NCBI GenBank assembly: GCA_023238725.1
Contig: CM041545.1
Span: 17,823,501 to 17,887,500, forward strand
Reading direction: 5' to 3'
Length of the DNA: 64,000 bases
From: Scortum barcoo
Lineage: Eukaryota > Chordata > Actinopteri > Centrarchiformes > Terapontidae
Part shown: positions 20,501-34,648 of the stretch, piece by piece
How the letters are laid out: each line of letters starts with the position of its first letter
How positions within the stretch are numbered: the stretch's first letter is position 1
Made by a program: the position numbers and the translations under genes
The notes under the pieces: generated by a model
Database searches by the model: none
What the model was told of the DNA's origin: nothing
Seen by the model: the letters and a program-made list of their open reading frames with translations, nothing else

Positions 20501-23295
20501 CTGGGTGAAACCTGTTAGTGCTCCGTCGCTCAGGTGGAGGGGGTGCGTGATGAGTAAACTCAACATTATCCTGTAAATGGTGTGACATTTTATATTAAAA
20601 CAAGGCCAAAAAGTTAATCAAGGAAAGTTGCAGGAACAAAGAAGTAAATCATTTAGGAAGTCAGAGGGGCTGAGGTGACTAAAACGGGCGTGTGGTGGTT
20701 TTTTTTTACAGTATAGACAGTAAATTTGCTGTTCTTGAGGAAATATGATATGTGTACCACCTTTTTTGTCTCTATAATGTCTCCGTATTTCATTAAATGT
20801 GTTCTCGACTGTGTGCTTTTTGTCAGCACCATGGACAGCTCTTTTAAAAACAGCTGAAGACAGCTAAATCAGCGCCGCAGCTGCCTCACCAAAACACAGC
20901 AAACACTGAATATACCAAAGACGATCACCTCAGTTTATTCTCTGTTTTGCTGCAACATACAGCATCTGATTGGAAGTTTGCCTCAGTGATGTTTTTAGCA
21001 CAAAGTCATTTAAGGTTGTCCAGAAGACCCTGGTGGTGTAAGAGTTATTTTGAGGGGTTTGAGGTCAGTTTTATATGTATGACGTTTTCCTGGGTGTTGT
21101 ATACAGCTGAGCCAACTGAGGCACTTTGTTATCAGTGAAGGCTGCTGGCACCAGCTAAACTTAGGGACATAAAACTACAGCACAGACGGTTTTGCCTGCC
21201 TGCTGCCGTCCCTTTTCCAACCCCCACGCGGAGATTAAATTCATGATATATAGCTGGTTTCATGTGTTACATAACAAAGAGAGGGCTGCAGGCATTATGA
21301 CGAGCGGCAGTAGCTCCACTCATGTGAGAGACAAGGGCAGTATAGCGCTTCATTCTTTTCAATTACAAAGCCAAAGAGGAGAGAGTGAAATAGAAACACA
21401 GTGAGGGAGACGACTTTAACGACCGAGTGCGCTGCCATGTGTCATTTAGTATGTCTCCTGATAATTCTTTTATATTTCAGCTGCGGGCTGTTTCTTGGAT
21501 TTATTCGCTCAGTGTGAATATATTTAGATTAGAAGGGTTTTCCTTGTTAAGCCAGCTGGCCAAATCAATCTGCGCTCCCGTGATAACGCTGTATTTTACA
21601 GGTTAGATAGTTTCTTATTCATTTTTTAGAAACAAGTGTGTATTTTACTGTTATTAAAGATTCCTGGAAAGGAGCATGCAATAAATTGGTAGTCATTGTT
21701 GGGAAAACAGTTGCTGTGGCTTCAAAAATGGTGCAATTCGATTTAATTGCTATCATAATTGTTATTGTTAATATTTCTTCTCGATTTAAATAGGTCTTTG
21801 TCAGTTTTTCAGCCATTAATATTTGATTATTTCAAGGAAATTCTTCCAGAAATGAAAAACTGCTAATAAATTCAACACATCTATTTAACTAATACATTAT
21901 TTCCTTGTTTAATAATTAATAAAGTAGCGGTTAAACAAATAAATATACTTTCTTAATGATCTCTGAACACTGTGTCGATTTTTCTCTACAATCAGTGCCA
22001 GTGCCAATTCAGTGATTAATCATTTGTTCAGTTTAGTATCATATAACACAGATGAGACCTTGAGAACAGTTGAGAATCTGGATGTACAGTAAGTAATGTT
22101 TGAAATTTTTGCATGAAAAGTTGATGAACGGATGAACTTATTGTTTCATCTTTAATTTGTTAATCCGGCCCGTAAAATAATCGCCTCTCTCTTTAATAAA
22201 AATCTGTTTCAAAGAGTGATATTAGAGAAACTCAGCAGAGCGTAGGGCCACAGTGAGAGTGAGAGCCAGTGAGAGACAGAGGAAGAGAGGAGACCATTTG
22301 TCCTGATACTGCTACAGAGGATTACCTCTAATCTCTGTTTGGGTCGTAGTTTACCTGTAATACAGCATCCTATTGGCTCGAGTTTAATCTGGATGTCCAC
22401 CGTCCAGCAACCAGCCGTTTCATTGGCTCCATGTAACGCTGCGGCTGACAGCAATGTGTGTGTGTGTGTGTAAGTCATCAACAAAAAGCAGTCTCATCTC
22501 CAACCCGAACCCGGTTGTGCTGGTTCATGACTCGGCTGCTGCTGCTGCTCAAATTAGACAAGATTAGATGAGTGTCTGAGAATCAGAAGTGATGTGATGA
22601 ACACGATGAGACCAACAGAGCAACATGTTGAGTTATTACAAGTATTTATCGTAAACGTGAAGCATGTAATGTTTTTAAACATGAAGACAGTCTGATTTTT
22701 CACATTTCTTTTTACAGTTAAACAATTGAGAGAGGAGACCTTTACATGACGTGGACATTCACTTTGTTTTCCTTTAAAGCAAAACCAAACATAACAAACA
22801 AACAAACAAACAAGCAAGAGGAAGAAACCCAAACATTCAACCATGGTCTCTCAGCTGCAGTCACCAAAGTATTGTTTGAAAGAGCGTTTTTATAAAAAAT
22901 GTTTGCTTGTTTCAGTTCCTACAATAGACATACTATGATTAATTGTTTTGACATTACTTACAATTTTACAGTTTTATTAATCAAAACCAATAATGTGAAA
23001 AATAAGGCTTGAAAATACACTCACAAATGTGCATGTTTCATACATAAAGCCCTTTTGTACCCATGAAAATATGAACACTTGCGTTGAATAGGTCATGTGT
23101 CTGTGTGTGTGTTTGTGTGTGTGTGTGATGCTTATATCTGTCTGCACTGTTCGTACATGACTGAATGTGTACAGTTTATAACAAAGAAGCAATGAGTCAC
23201 TACTCCACAGCAGCTGGCACGCACTAGATGTGTGCATGTGTGTGTGTGCAGCAGATGGCCAAGAATGAATGAATGAATGAATGAATAAATGAATG

Positions 23296-23334
<39 letters not shown>

Positions 23335-26274
23335 CAACCGCAGAAAGTCTGTTCTGTAAAATCCTTTGTTTCAAACTTACTGAAAAAGAAATCAATCAGA
23401 CAAATCTGATTGGGGTTCAGCTGTGTGACAGTGTGTGTGTGAAAGTGACTTCCCATCACCCACTTGCACACACACACACACACACACACGGATGACAGAC
23501 AGACAGACAGATAGATAGATGGATAGATAGATAGAACCATATATTGATAACAAATAGAAGATTTTATTGAATGTTTTCATACTCTGAAGTGGGTAAATGT
23601 TGTTTGCAGATACACAAAGTGCTTTTAGACAGACACTGAGGGCACTTCTAGGTAAGTGCTTGTAAAAGGTATCTTGATTTAACCTTAAATTCTCTCTGCG
23701 GGTCTCCGTCACTGTCTGTCTCTTCTCTCCCTGTTGCAAAAATACCTTCATTTCTTCTCTGTCTCTTTTTATTTATATATACATTTTTAATCTCAGCCCT
23801 GTCTTCTGTATCTATCTACTATGACGGTGCTTTTGGCTGCCGACATAAATGAGTGTTTTCATCCCCCCAGCCGACCTCACTGTGGGGGGATGAGGAGGCG
23901 GGAGTGGTGGGGGTGGGGTGACTCTCACTCTCTCAGCAGGATTAGGTAAATGATGAGTGAACAGAGAGACAGAGGAGGGAAGAGTCACACCGCCGTCATA
24001 GATGGCAGGAGAGTCTCTAAGCTCATTCTGTCTGCGGTTGGCTTCTCCTCGCACTCGGAGGATCCTTGTGGTGGCATTTTGAGGAGGAGGAGGAGGAGTA
24101 AAGTGAGAGGAAGACCTGCAGTTAAGACCATCTGTCTCCTCTGAAAGGCCGAGAGACAGAACAAGATTTCCCCTGAATTAAGACTGCTAACGTTAATGCT
24201 GCTGTATCCAAAGTCACGTGCTTTAAAAAGGGTAGCGAACACTTTCAGGCCAATTTCACAACCGTGCAGTCGAGGCTTGTTTGTCACATTGTCCCCGTTA
24301 CGTAAAGTGACACGCTGAAGGTCGGACGAGGATAAAAAAAAAGCTGGCCTTCAGTTTTATGAGATTATAACACCCGCTTCAATCTTCCAGAAACGTTTAC
24401 TTTGTAGGAAATGAGATATCTCGTGTCACCTTAATCTGGCAGTCATTCTCGATTGAAGGAACGTTGAACCTTGAAAAAAACAACATATATATTGTAAATT
24501 AATGCCTATATTAGTACAGAAATGTGAGTAGACAACAACTAGAAGTTCATTAAAATGCATTAATACAGCTGCTTCCTCACTTGATCACTATTTTATGATT
24601 GGCATGGATACAAGAAGGGGTGAACTGCAAACTACAGTGCCTAAATAATTGATCGCCAATACTTTAAACATGAACCTTTAAGGCAGCAGTGTGTGTGTGT
24701 GTGTGTGTTAGGGATTGCTGCAATCATTTCTTTTTGGGAGACTTAGATGAGAAGATTAATACCACTCTCATATCCAGACCATTAGCGTTAGCTTAGCATA
24801 AAGAGAGGAAACAGGTAGCTTGGATTTGTCCTACTTTATCATCCAGTAAATCCACCCGCCACCACCTCTGAAGGTCAGCAAATAAAGATGTTATATCTGG
24901 TTTGTTTGATCTGCACAACATGGAAGTGTAAAAATAATAAGTGTACTGATACATTTCTTAGATAGATTTCTTGCTTCGACCTGTTGCCAGGCGACCGGTG
25001 GAGACTTCCTGGTCCTGACAAAGAAGCGATGAGAAAAAGATGAAAGAAATGAGATATAGTGAGATATAACGTGGTTCTTCAAATGTCGAACTTTGCCCTT
25101 AAAGCTGGAGCAGAATCCATCAAACTCCCAGAAGGTAACCAAATACACATACAATTGCCAGATCAGCTTTTTCTGGTTTGATCACACGTTTGAGAAAGCT
25201 CTGATTAACTCTCAGCTCATGACTCATGTTTCCAAACTGCCTCAGGCTGCGCTTCAGGGTCAAACAGAGGCCTCATCTATTTCTTATTCATGTCGTTCAG
25301 CTGATTACTGAAGGTTGTCTCATTTGAGAGTGTTGCGTGATTTAAATTCAGTTTAAATGCTCTCAGTCTGTAGATAAATTTTCACTGAATTATTGAATTT
25401 TTAATGGAAATGTTCTGCAGTTGTTCCTCTGAATGCCATCTGTTTTGCATGGTAACCTTTTTCCAGCTAAAAGCAAGATAAGGTGAGAAATTGCTTTTAT
25501 ACGGTTAGATGGAAAATGGCTGTGTGTCTAACAGCCTCTTGTTATTGTTGCTATACACACACACACACACACACACACCATGCATCACTAAGTGATAACT
25601 GTCCAGTCAGCTGGTCGAGGAGCTCACAGTGCCAGTGGCGGGTTGACGCTGATGTTGCATAAGCAGCTGAACACCCCCAAAGAAAACAGTGTTTTGTTGC
25701 TTGAAAAAAAAACAAAAACATTAAGACATGTTGGCAGACGGTCAATCGTCGGTATGGACGTGTGCTCTCACGCATTCACAAACACACACACACACACACA
25801 CACACACTCTACACCTCAGACAGGGTTACATTGACAATCCTCCCACAAATTAAGAGAGCAGATGGACAGATATTTATTATTATATACTAAAACTATGCAA
25901 ACATGCTATATATTACAATAAATATTAGATATTATTATTATTTTTTGTAATTCAGTGATCAGAAACTGAAATAGAGTCTTGGTTAGAGAATTATAATACA
26001 CTATATACATTTTAATAGTCATTAATTTAGATGCTCCTAAATAAGCTCCTGCTAATGGCCACAGCAGCTCAGTTTTATAGTTTTTACTTATATTTTTATT
26101 TGCCTGTGAACCATTACTGTCTCAGTTGCAGTAATGTTTAGTTTCATCTCGTTGCTCCTGAGGACGTGTTGATTCTCCATAACATCCATTAAAGCTGATG
26201 AACAGTTTTATGAACTCCCAAAGTCAATGCCAGTGTTTAGGAAACGTTAGTTGGTTGGATTATTTATATATATA

Positions 26275-26334
<60 letters not shown>

Positions 26335-26682
26335 GACACAATTTATTCAAAGTTTTATTGCTTTATTGTGTTATTTATTTATTAATAATATTCGGACACA
26401 AAAAATATTTTTGTATATCTGTAATATAATGATAATATAGTCTCCATAAACAAGAGACAACGTGTTTAGTTTGTCCTTTAGATATTGTGATATATCAGTT
26501 TAAAAAATCAGCAGTATTTAACCATTCAAAGGGTTTATTTTAATACTGATTTCATTTTTTAAAAACGTTTTATAACTTTATTGAATCCACCACGAAGATG
26601 ATTCCTGTAGAAACAGCGTTACACTAAGCCTGGTGGGACCACAGCTGTTGTGTGAGGATTAGTTGTTACTCTGCATTGCATG

Positions 26683-26720
<38 letters not shown>

Positions 26721-29700
26721 ACACACTTGCACATGTTGTCTGTACTAGCAGATTTCCAGAGGGAATAATGCTTTATTATCACACTATCACTGACTCATGC
26801 TGTTTAGTCTCTTTGTCATTTAGTGATTCATATTGTTGTTTGCTTGGTTAATTTTCATGACGGTGCAGTGTCTTTGCTTCATGTAGAATTGTATTTAATT
26901 GACCGTCTGTCTTTGTATGTTCTTCTTTGAGTCTTGTTAGTTTTATTGACCATCTTCCTCGCTGTCTGTCCGTTGTGTTACAGGGATTTCCTTCCCCGTG
27001 GTTCCGGCATTGTGACCCGTCGTCCTTTGGTTCTGCAGCTGATGAACTGTCCTACAGGTAAGAGCATCCATGGAGGTTCCTCTCTTGCAGGTCATTCGAT
27101 ATTCTGAAGTATTAAACCAAAAGTGAGCTTGCTGTGGAGTCTTAAAGATGTTTCCCCACTCAACTGAGAGGCTTCATTGACTGGCTAGTGGAGAGTTCCC
27201 AGCATTCATAATCTGTGGGTGATTTATCTTTTGAGTTGATGCCAAGGTGTGAGCACAGACTGTAGGAGAAAGGTCATGAAAGTGTCAGTGTGGACCAGAG
27301 GAATTAAAAAAAAAAAGATTTTAATAGAGAAGTTGTCAGATTATTTTATTCTCTTCAAATGGTTTGGTTGAAACAAGCATCTGGTGGCCATCAAATGAAC
27401 TGCACGGAGACTCTATGACCCTTAGTGCCAAACTGATGCAATTCACACTTACTTGCTCGCTCATAACTCAGTCCATCTGAAAACAAAGACTCGATAGACT
27501 TATTTTGTGATTCTGTGTGATGTATTGTTCCCAAGGATATCATCATTTCCAGTGTCCATCATGTACAAAAATCTATAAATTGGCCCAGAAATCTTAGAAA
27601 AAACATGTTTCATATAACTCCAGAGCATTCATTTTTCTTCAGTATCAAAGTAATCCAGTCATAATCGTCTGAGGGTCTGTTGGCACATTACAAACAGGTG
27701 TCAGTTTTCCAAAATGTGAATGAGAAGAGGCTCAAAAATCAGGGTTCAAGTTTTAGCCCACAGCTAAGTCTCTAAATCCGTGGCAGCAGAAAACATTTAC
27801 ATGCACCAAAGCAGCCGAATTTTGGGATCTGTAGTTCAAAAGCTTTATCCTCCAAATTGAGATAAGACAAGAAATAATAATGGAAGTTACAAAATCCATT
27901 AATATTAACTTTTTCATGTAGCACTTTCAATATTTACTTGTGCTCAAATTGTGCTGTGATGAGTCATTTTTCATTTGCTTTAAATACGTTATGTTAACAG
28001 GGACTTTATTTTTAGTCTTTTCTGCTCTTTCTGATCTTCTTCCTTTTTTTTTTTACAATCAAATCTAATTCATCTCTTTTAACCGTCTCTTCCAGAATAT
28101 GCTGAGTTTCTGCACTGTAAGGGCAAAAAGTTCACAGATTTTGATGAGGTCCGGCAGGAGATCGAGGCGGAGACTGACCGCATCACCGGGGCCAACAAGG
28201 GCATCTCCCCTGTCCCCATCAACCTGCGCGTCTACTCCCCTCACGGTGAGGCTGTCAAATTTATGTTTTTTTTATCTAAAATAGCACAAGTTCTGCGTGT
28301 CTGACATCAATAAATTATTTACAATCAGGATTTTTATTTGCCAATAAAGCCTCTGAAGAAGCTCTCTCGTCTTTCTCTCATTACCCCCGGGTGCTTTCCT
28401 TCCCGCAGTGCTGAACCTGACCCTGGTGGATCTGCCGGGGATGACCAAGGTGCCGGTGGGCGACCAACCTGCAGACATCGAGGCCCAGATCAGAGACATG
28501 CTGATGCAGTTCGTCACCAAGGAGAACTGCCTGATGCTGGCCGTCTCCCCGGCCAACTCTGATCTGGCCAACTCTGACGCTTTAAAGATTGCCAAAGAGG
28601 TCGACCCTCAGGGTGAGTGTATGCACACACACACACACACTTACACATTCACACACTCCCACTTATACACAAACACACTGTAATCTCACTGATGTCCACA
28701 GAAATCAGTGGAGAAAAGTACATTTACTAAATTTAAGCATAGTTTTTAGGTACTTGAGTATTTTCATTTTAAAATTGTTATGTTATTTATTACCGCTTGA
28801 CGACATTCCAATGGGAAATATTGTCCTTTTTCCCATATTATAGTTGTTTGATTGTTTGTGGTTGTGTTTTAGACTACAGTTTTCCCCATATAAAGTGTGT
28901 TGCCTTGTTACAGATTAAATTGGCCAACAGAATATAAAGTAGAGCTGAATCGCTTGTTTATTTACCGGCCAGAACTGAATTTGCTGCCAGGGCTCCCAAA
29001 CTGTCAGATCTCTACCAAAAATGTTCAACTGAATTAGGTTTTCTGAAATTTACTGGTATTACTGTGCCATGTCACAGATTTTTCCTCTGTATTATTCTAG
29101 TAATTTCCGCCAATAACTTTTTTTTTTTTAACTTTATAGAGAGGTGCTAGATAAAAATTCTCCAAAAACATGAACACATCAGTAAAAATAGTCCTGTAAT
29201 GTAAAACATTATATTGTATATAAAACACCCTGAAAAGAGCCATTCTGCATAAGGAACGTTTTTAGTTTTAAGACTTAAAACTGTACTTTCACATAAATAG
29301 TTTCTCCTTTTCTTGATTAAATGATTTGTGTACTTTTCCCACCGCTGACAGAAACATAAAACAGCTGCACAACAAGCATCAGCGTCAGAAGAAATTTTAC
29401 CCCAGATGTGCTCTACTTTTTTTTTCCCCCGCAACATCAGATATTATTTTCAGTTTAGTTTTCAGCTCCATTTTTTTGGATCGGTTCGTGACTATTGCGG
29501 TCTGTGTGCGTGTAGGTATGAGGACCATCGGTGTGATCACCAAGCTGGACCTGATGGACGAGGGCACGGACGCGAAGGACATCCTGGAGAATAAGCTGCT
29601 TCCACTCAGGAGGGGTGAGCACACACACACACACTTCAACAACAAACAGTGCTTGTTCCCCAGCAAGGACACACTGTTTCCCTCTTGTGGCAGTGACGTG

Positions 29701-32700
29701 GTCGTACTCGAAGATGTTGAATGCTCCAACCACTGAAACAAAGAAGAAAAAAAAAAGAGGAACAGAGGGATGGAGGAGGGTGTGATAAAACAGTGCTGAG
29801 TAAGAAATCAAAAGACAAACATGAAGGTGTAAGAGAGGAAGAGTTGGAAAGGAGAAGCAGGAGGAAAAACTTGAAAAAGAGCTTGCATGTATCTTGTGAG
29901 CTGCCCTTTATTGCAATGTGCTGATGTGGTGATTTTCTTTTCCATTTGCACTTGGTTAGAAACCAGGCATGTGCTTTTGAACATTTTCCACGTCCTTTGT
30001 TTTTTTTTCTCTGTTTTCCCTCCCTTTCTCCTTCACCCCGTCTCTCTCCCTCTCTCTCTGTCTTTCTAACGCTGTGGATGTTCATGTTTACAAGGCGGCT
30101 GGCTCGCAGTTGCATTAGTTATAGAGCATGAAACAGCCTTTAACTGGGTGATGCATGAGAAAACTTAACTGGAGGTGAAATGGGATCTGCGTGACCTGAA
30201 CTCTCCTGGTTGTTTTTTCTTTTTCTCTTTCTGGCTTAATAGCTTGGACACACACACAAACATGGACATTTATTTGTGTGATTCCTCCTTCCTTCCCTCC
30301 TTGCTATCCTCTATTCCTTCTTCTATATGATTTTCTTTAATCCCAGTGTCTCCTTAAATGTGGTTTTCCCCAGCTAAACATTATTGATCGCAGTTTTAAG
30401 CGGTTTGGTCCCGGAGGGGGCTGTTCATTTTGGGTTTGGCTGTTTAAACTCAGCTCGGATGTAGAAAATAAGAGCCCCAGCACGGTCCCAGATTGCTTTA
30501 ATGCAGGACCATGCTATCTTCCACTCAAATTACCACTCAGGCCACAAGTATTGAACCGCTTCCAGCCTGCTCTAAAGAATTCCAGGAACCGATAAAAAGA
30601 GTTGGATCTGGTTTTCTGCAAATTGCACAGCGTTTCAGACTGTTTCGTAAAAAGTCCTTGGGTCTCTTGTCTGTTGTGTCCAGGTTACATCGGTGTGGTG
30701 AACCGGAGCCAGAAGGACATAGATGGCAAAAAGGACATCAATGCCGCCATGGCTGCTGAGAGGAAGTTCTTTCTCTCCCACCCTGCGTATAGACACCTGG
30801 CCGACCGTATGGGCACTCCCTACCTCCAGAAAGTCCTCAATCAGGTGTGTTCATAATTTTCCAGCAACACTAGGTCTGATTAAGTAATTCCCAGTGGTCT
30901 AACTCTGACCTTTGACCTGCACAGCAACTGACCAACCACATCCGGGACACCCTGCCGGGTCTGCGGGCCAAGCTGCAGAGTCAGCTGCTCTCCATAGAAA
31001 AGGAGGTGGAGGAGTACAAGAACTTCAGACCTGACGACCCGTCTCGCAAGACCAAGGCTCTGCTGCAGTGAGTAGATGCAGCAGAAGGACGATTAGATAA
31101 TTAAATAAAGACAGGCCAACAGGTTCAGTGATACCTGTGTCTCCCCGCAGGATGGTGCAGCAGTTCTCTGTGGACTTTGAGAAGTGTATAGAGGGCTCTG
31201 GGGACCAGATCGACACAGCTGAGCTGTCTGGTGGTGCCAGGATCAATCGCATCTTCCATGAGCGCTTCCCCTTCGAGCTGGTCAAGGTGTGTGTCAGCCC
31301 GATGTTGTGTTTATTTGTGTGTGATTTGGTTTGAGTGATTTATTTTAAGAATGTATTTGAATTTTTCTGTTGGAGAGGAGGGCTTTAGATTACATTTAAA
31401 TTTTTTGACAATTCATAACTCTCCTAGATTTAAACTTTTCCTCTCACTTTCTGCTTCTACTCCACTGCATTTCAGAGGGAAATATTATAATTTTTACCTC
31501 ATGGCAATTATTCAACAGCTACTTTTCACATTAAGATTTTCACATACAAAACATACACATTTACAGTTATGTATGATTGGTTGGACAAAACAAAAGTGTA
31601 ATTTTGGACTCTGGGTAATTGTGAAGGCATTTTCTTATGTTTTTTAATCAACCAATCAATTGATACAGAGAAAAATATAATACTATATTTATACAAAACA
31701 GTTAAAATGTGCAGTTAAACAGTGTAAAACAGTGAAATCTGCTTTTAAATGAATGAATTAGTAATAATAATAATGTTACAGTACATTGTACATTGAGTAC
31801 AATGATACAGTATATTAGTCACAGAGGACATAAATAATGAATACGCCACATTAGATGTGGAATAACAAATGTCCAAAGATATGGCAAACAAAATGGAACC
31901 ACACTAAATAAAGGTTGGACTTAAATTATATTACGTTTTTTACCTGGTCACATTAAATGTCTTGTATGATACACACAGAAGTGAAACGACTATTGTTAGT
32001 TGTTAGTGATTAAAGTTTAACCACTAATCAATGAGCATCCACATCTATTTGAGTTTCTCATAACTAATTAGAGCCCTAAAACTGTGACTCACATCTCACC
32101 TCCTCCACCTCACCTTCTTCCTCCTGCTTTTTTCACTCTGCTATCATATAAATCCACATTTTATCACTCCTCCAAAATCCTCTCTGTTCACCTTTCACTT
32201 CATTTTTACCCAAAGCACGTCCTCCCTCCATCCACCTCCCTAGCCTCTGTGTCTCTAAGCCTTTTACATCACCCTCACTTTTTTATATGTTTGATCCTTT
32301 TTTTTACTCTTTCATCTCCCTCCTTTCATCCATCGCTTTCCTCTGTCCTCTCTTGCCCTCCCTCTGAGAATATGAAACTTACTGTCTGTGACTGAAGCCT
32401 AAAAAAAAATGCAGATTTCCAGCAGGTTGCTTCTTAACCAGAGTTAAGTTTTAGAAGTTTATGATATATGCTTTGAAGAAAATATGAAATTTTGTTGAGG
32501 AAAGTGGAAAGGAATGAGGCATTGAAGTAAATAAAAGTGAGGTTCTTTAAATTAAAAACAGACTGTAGAGGGATACTGTAGATCAGCTTAAAGGCGGGAA
32601 GTGAATCTGTTGGGGGAAAAGTGTGATTAAGGTTTGAAAAAATAAAATAAAATGAGCAGAATTTGCATTTACATTTACATGTTTATATGTGTTCCCTTTA

Positions 32701-34617
32701 AAATAAAGTCTGCTTGTGACCCCTGTCTGCATACGTCTGTGGGATTATGGCCACGTCATCTGAAGGAGAGATTTTTTCTGCCTGTTTCGTTTGAAGTTTT
32801 TTGTTTGTTTCTAAATGCCTGAGGAGGTCAAATTATCCAGAAATCCACAGAAAGAAAAAAAAAATCAGAAAAAGTAAATATAATTTTGAGAAGCCTAAAT
32901 GTTTTGTCTGCTTTCATATCATTTTAACATTTTGGAATACATGTTTATTTTATTGCTTTCTTGCCAACTGTCAAGACAGTGCTAAAACTTTAAATCTGTG
33001 TGTTCTGTGTGACATGTGTTCTTAAAAAACACTATAAATCTTATTTCACGCGAACTGAACAGTTAAGAAAGGTATTTTATCGGCAGACTTTGTGTTTAGG
33101 AGATCTGCAGAGAACTGATCCATCATCTTAATCGTCCCTGATGTCGCTGTTTTTTTTTTTTTTTTACAGATGGAGTTCGATGAGAAAGAGCTCCGCAAGG
33201 AGATCAGCTACGCCATCAAGAACATTCATGGAATCAGGCACGTCCTTCCTCCAGCTCAAACCTCCGTCCCTGCTTTACCTCCCTCTTTACTTCACCTCCA
33301 TCTCTCTCTCTCACCAGGCTGCATCTAACTGAATTTGCTTATCTAATCTCAGAGACCTCTCCACTTAGACTGTGCGCTCTGTTGAATGATAATGGCACAT
33401 CAGTACACTTAGAGAGAGATGATTTGCGATCGCCTAGTTGTACGATAACTCGTCTTTGTGGCCTTTCCGTATGTTTTTGTGTTTGTTCTTCCACCCGTGC
33501 TGGTGTGTGGCCTGTTTGTTGTTTGTCTGGTTGGTGAAATCCTACACTTTTCATCCGGGGTGTGTAGTAGCTCACTCTCTCCCTGTTCTCTCTCTCTGTT
33601 TGCGTATCGATAATGTGTGCATTTGTACTCTATCTTCTAATAAGGAAAAAACATCAGATAAATGATCTAAATTTAAGAAACATGGATTTGTAGGTGAACT
33701 TCTGCTTGTTGATTACAAAGAAATGGTGTTTAATTTATTTCCATGATGGACAGAATATTTTTAAAAATAATTTTGCTTATTTCAGTGTCAGAGCTGATTG
33801 CTAAAATACCAACAAAATGACTGGCAGGACGTTAGGAGGTAGTAGTTAGATAAAAGTAATGTTGTTAGTGAGAGGTTGATTTTATGTTAATGTGGTAAGT
33901 TAAAGAAAATATGCAGTGAAAGTCTGTTTTCATATTCAGACACGTGCTAAAGTGTCACTGCACACCTCTGCTGCTGCCAGGTTTTTAAAGTTAACACAAC
34001 AACTTTTGAGGGAAATTGAATGAATATTTACTTCCAAATTAACTACAGATTCCTTGAAATCACCTCATATGTCTTATTATTTCCTACGACATGCAGCTTC
34101 ATAACTGTTTTAAGCTCCTTTCTCTCTCTCTCTTCTCTCTGTCTAATCCATGTCTGTTTATGTTTTGGGGGGAAAGTTTGGAGGGTAATTCTTTACAATT
34201 AACACTCTTCTCTTTACCCAACCCTCCTCCCTCCTTCTGTCTTTCTCTCCACCATCCTTTTTTTTTTTGGCCCTGTGGCTGGTTCCCTCTCTCTGTCGGG
34301 CAGAACTGGCCTCTTCACTCCGGACATGGCCTTTGAGACCATTGTGAAAAGGCAGATCGGGAAGATTAGAGAGCCTTGCACCAAATGTGTGGACATGGTC
34401 ATTTCTGAGCTAGTCAATACGGTTAGGCAGTGTACCAAGAAGGTAAAAAAAAAAAAAAAAGACAGTAAACGATGGCTAGCACTTTTTAAATTTTATTTTC
34501 AACCCTCATCTGCAAAGTCCCTCTGCTTTTACTGTTCCCGCCTGACTCTCTCCAGCCCTCGCTGTTATTTATGGACAGCGTTGGGTCACCTGGAGAAGCA
34601 GGGTGGGCTGCGGTATA

Positions 34618-34648
<31 letters not shown>

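Larger units (their letters stand above)
16838..26983 (+). other. dnm1 intron 1 (10.1 kb): repeats only
   Basis: No extra exon is supported. Simple repeats include (GT) 17371-17393, a 13-G run 17467-17479, (GA) 17515-17542, (GAAT)/(GATT) 23263-23334, (CA) 23467-23489, GACA/GATA 23494-23534, (TA) 26265-26330 and (CA) 26684-26718. A dispersed repeat lies at ~24720-25060. Confidence 0.7.
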
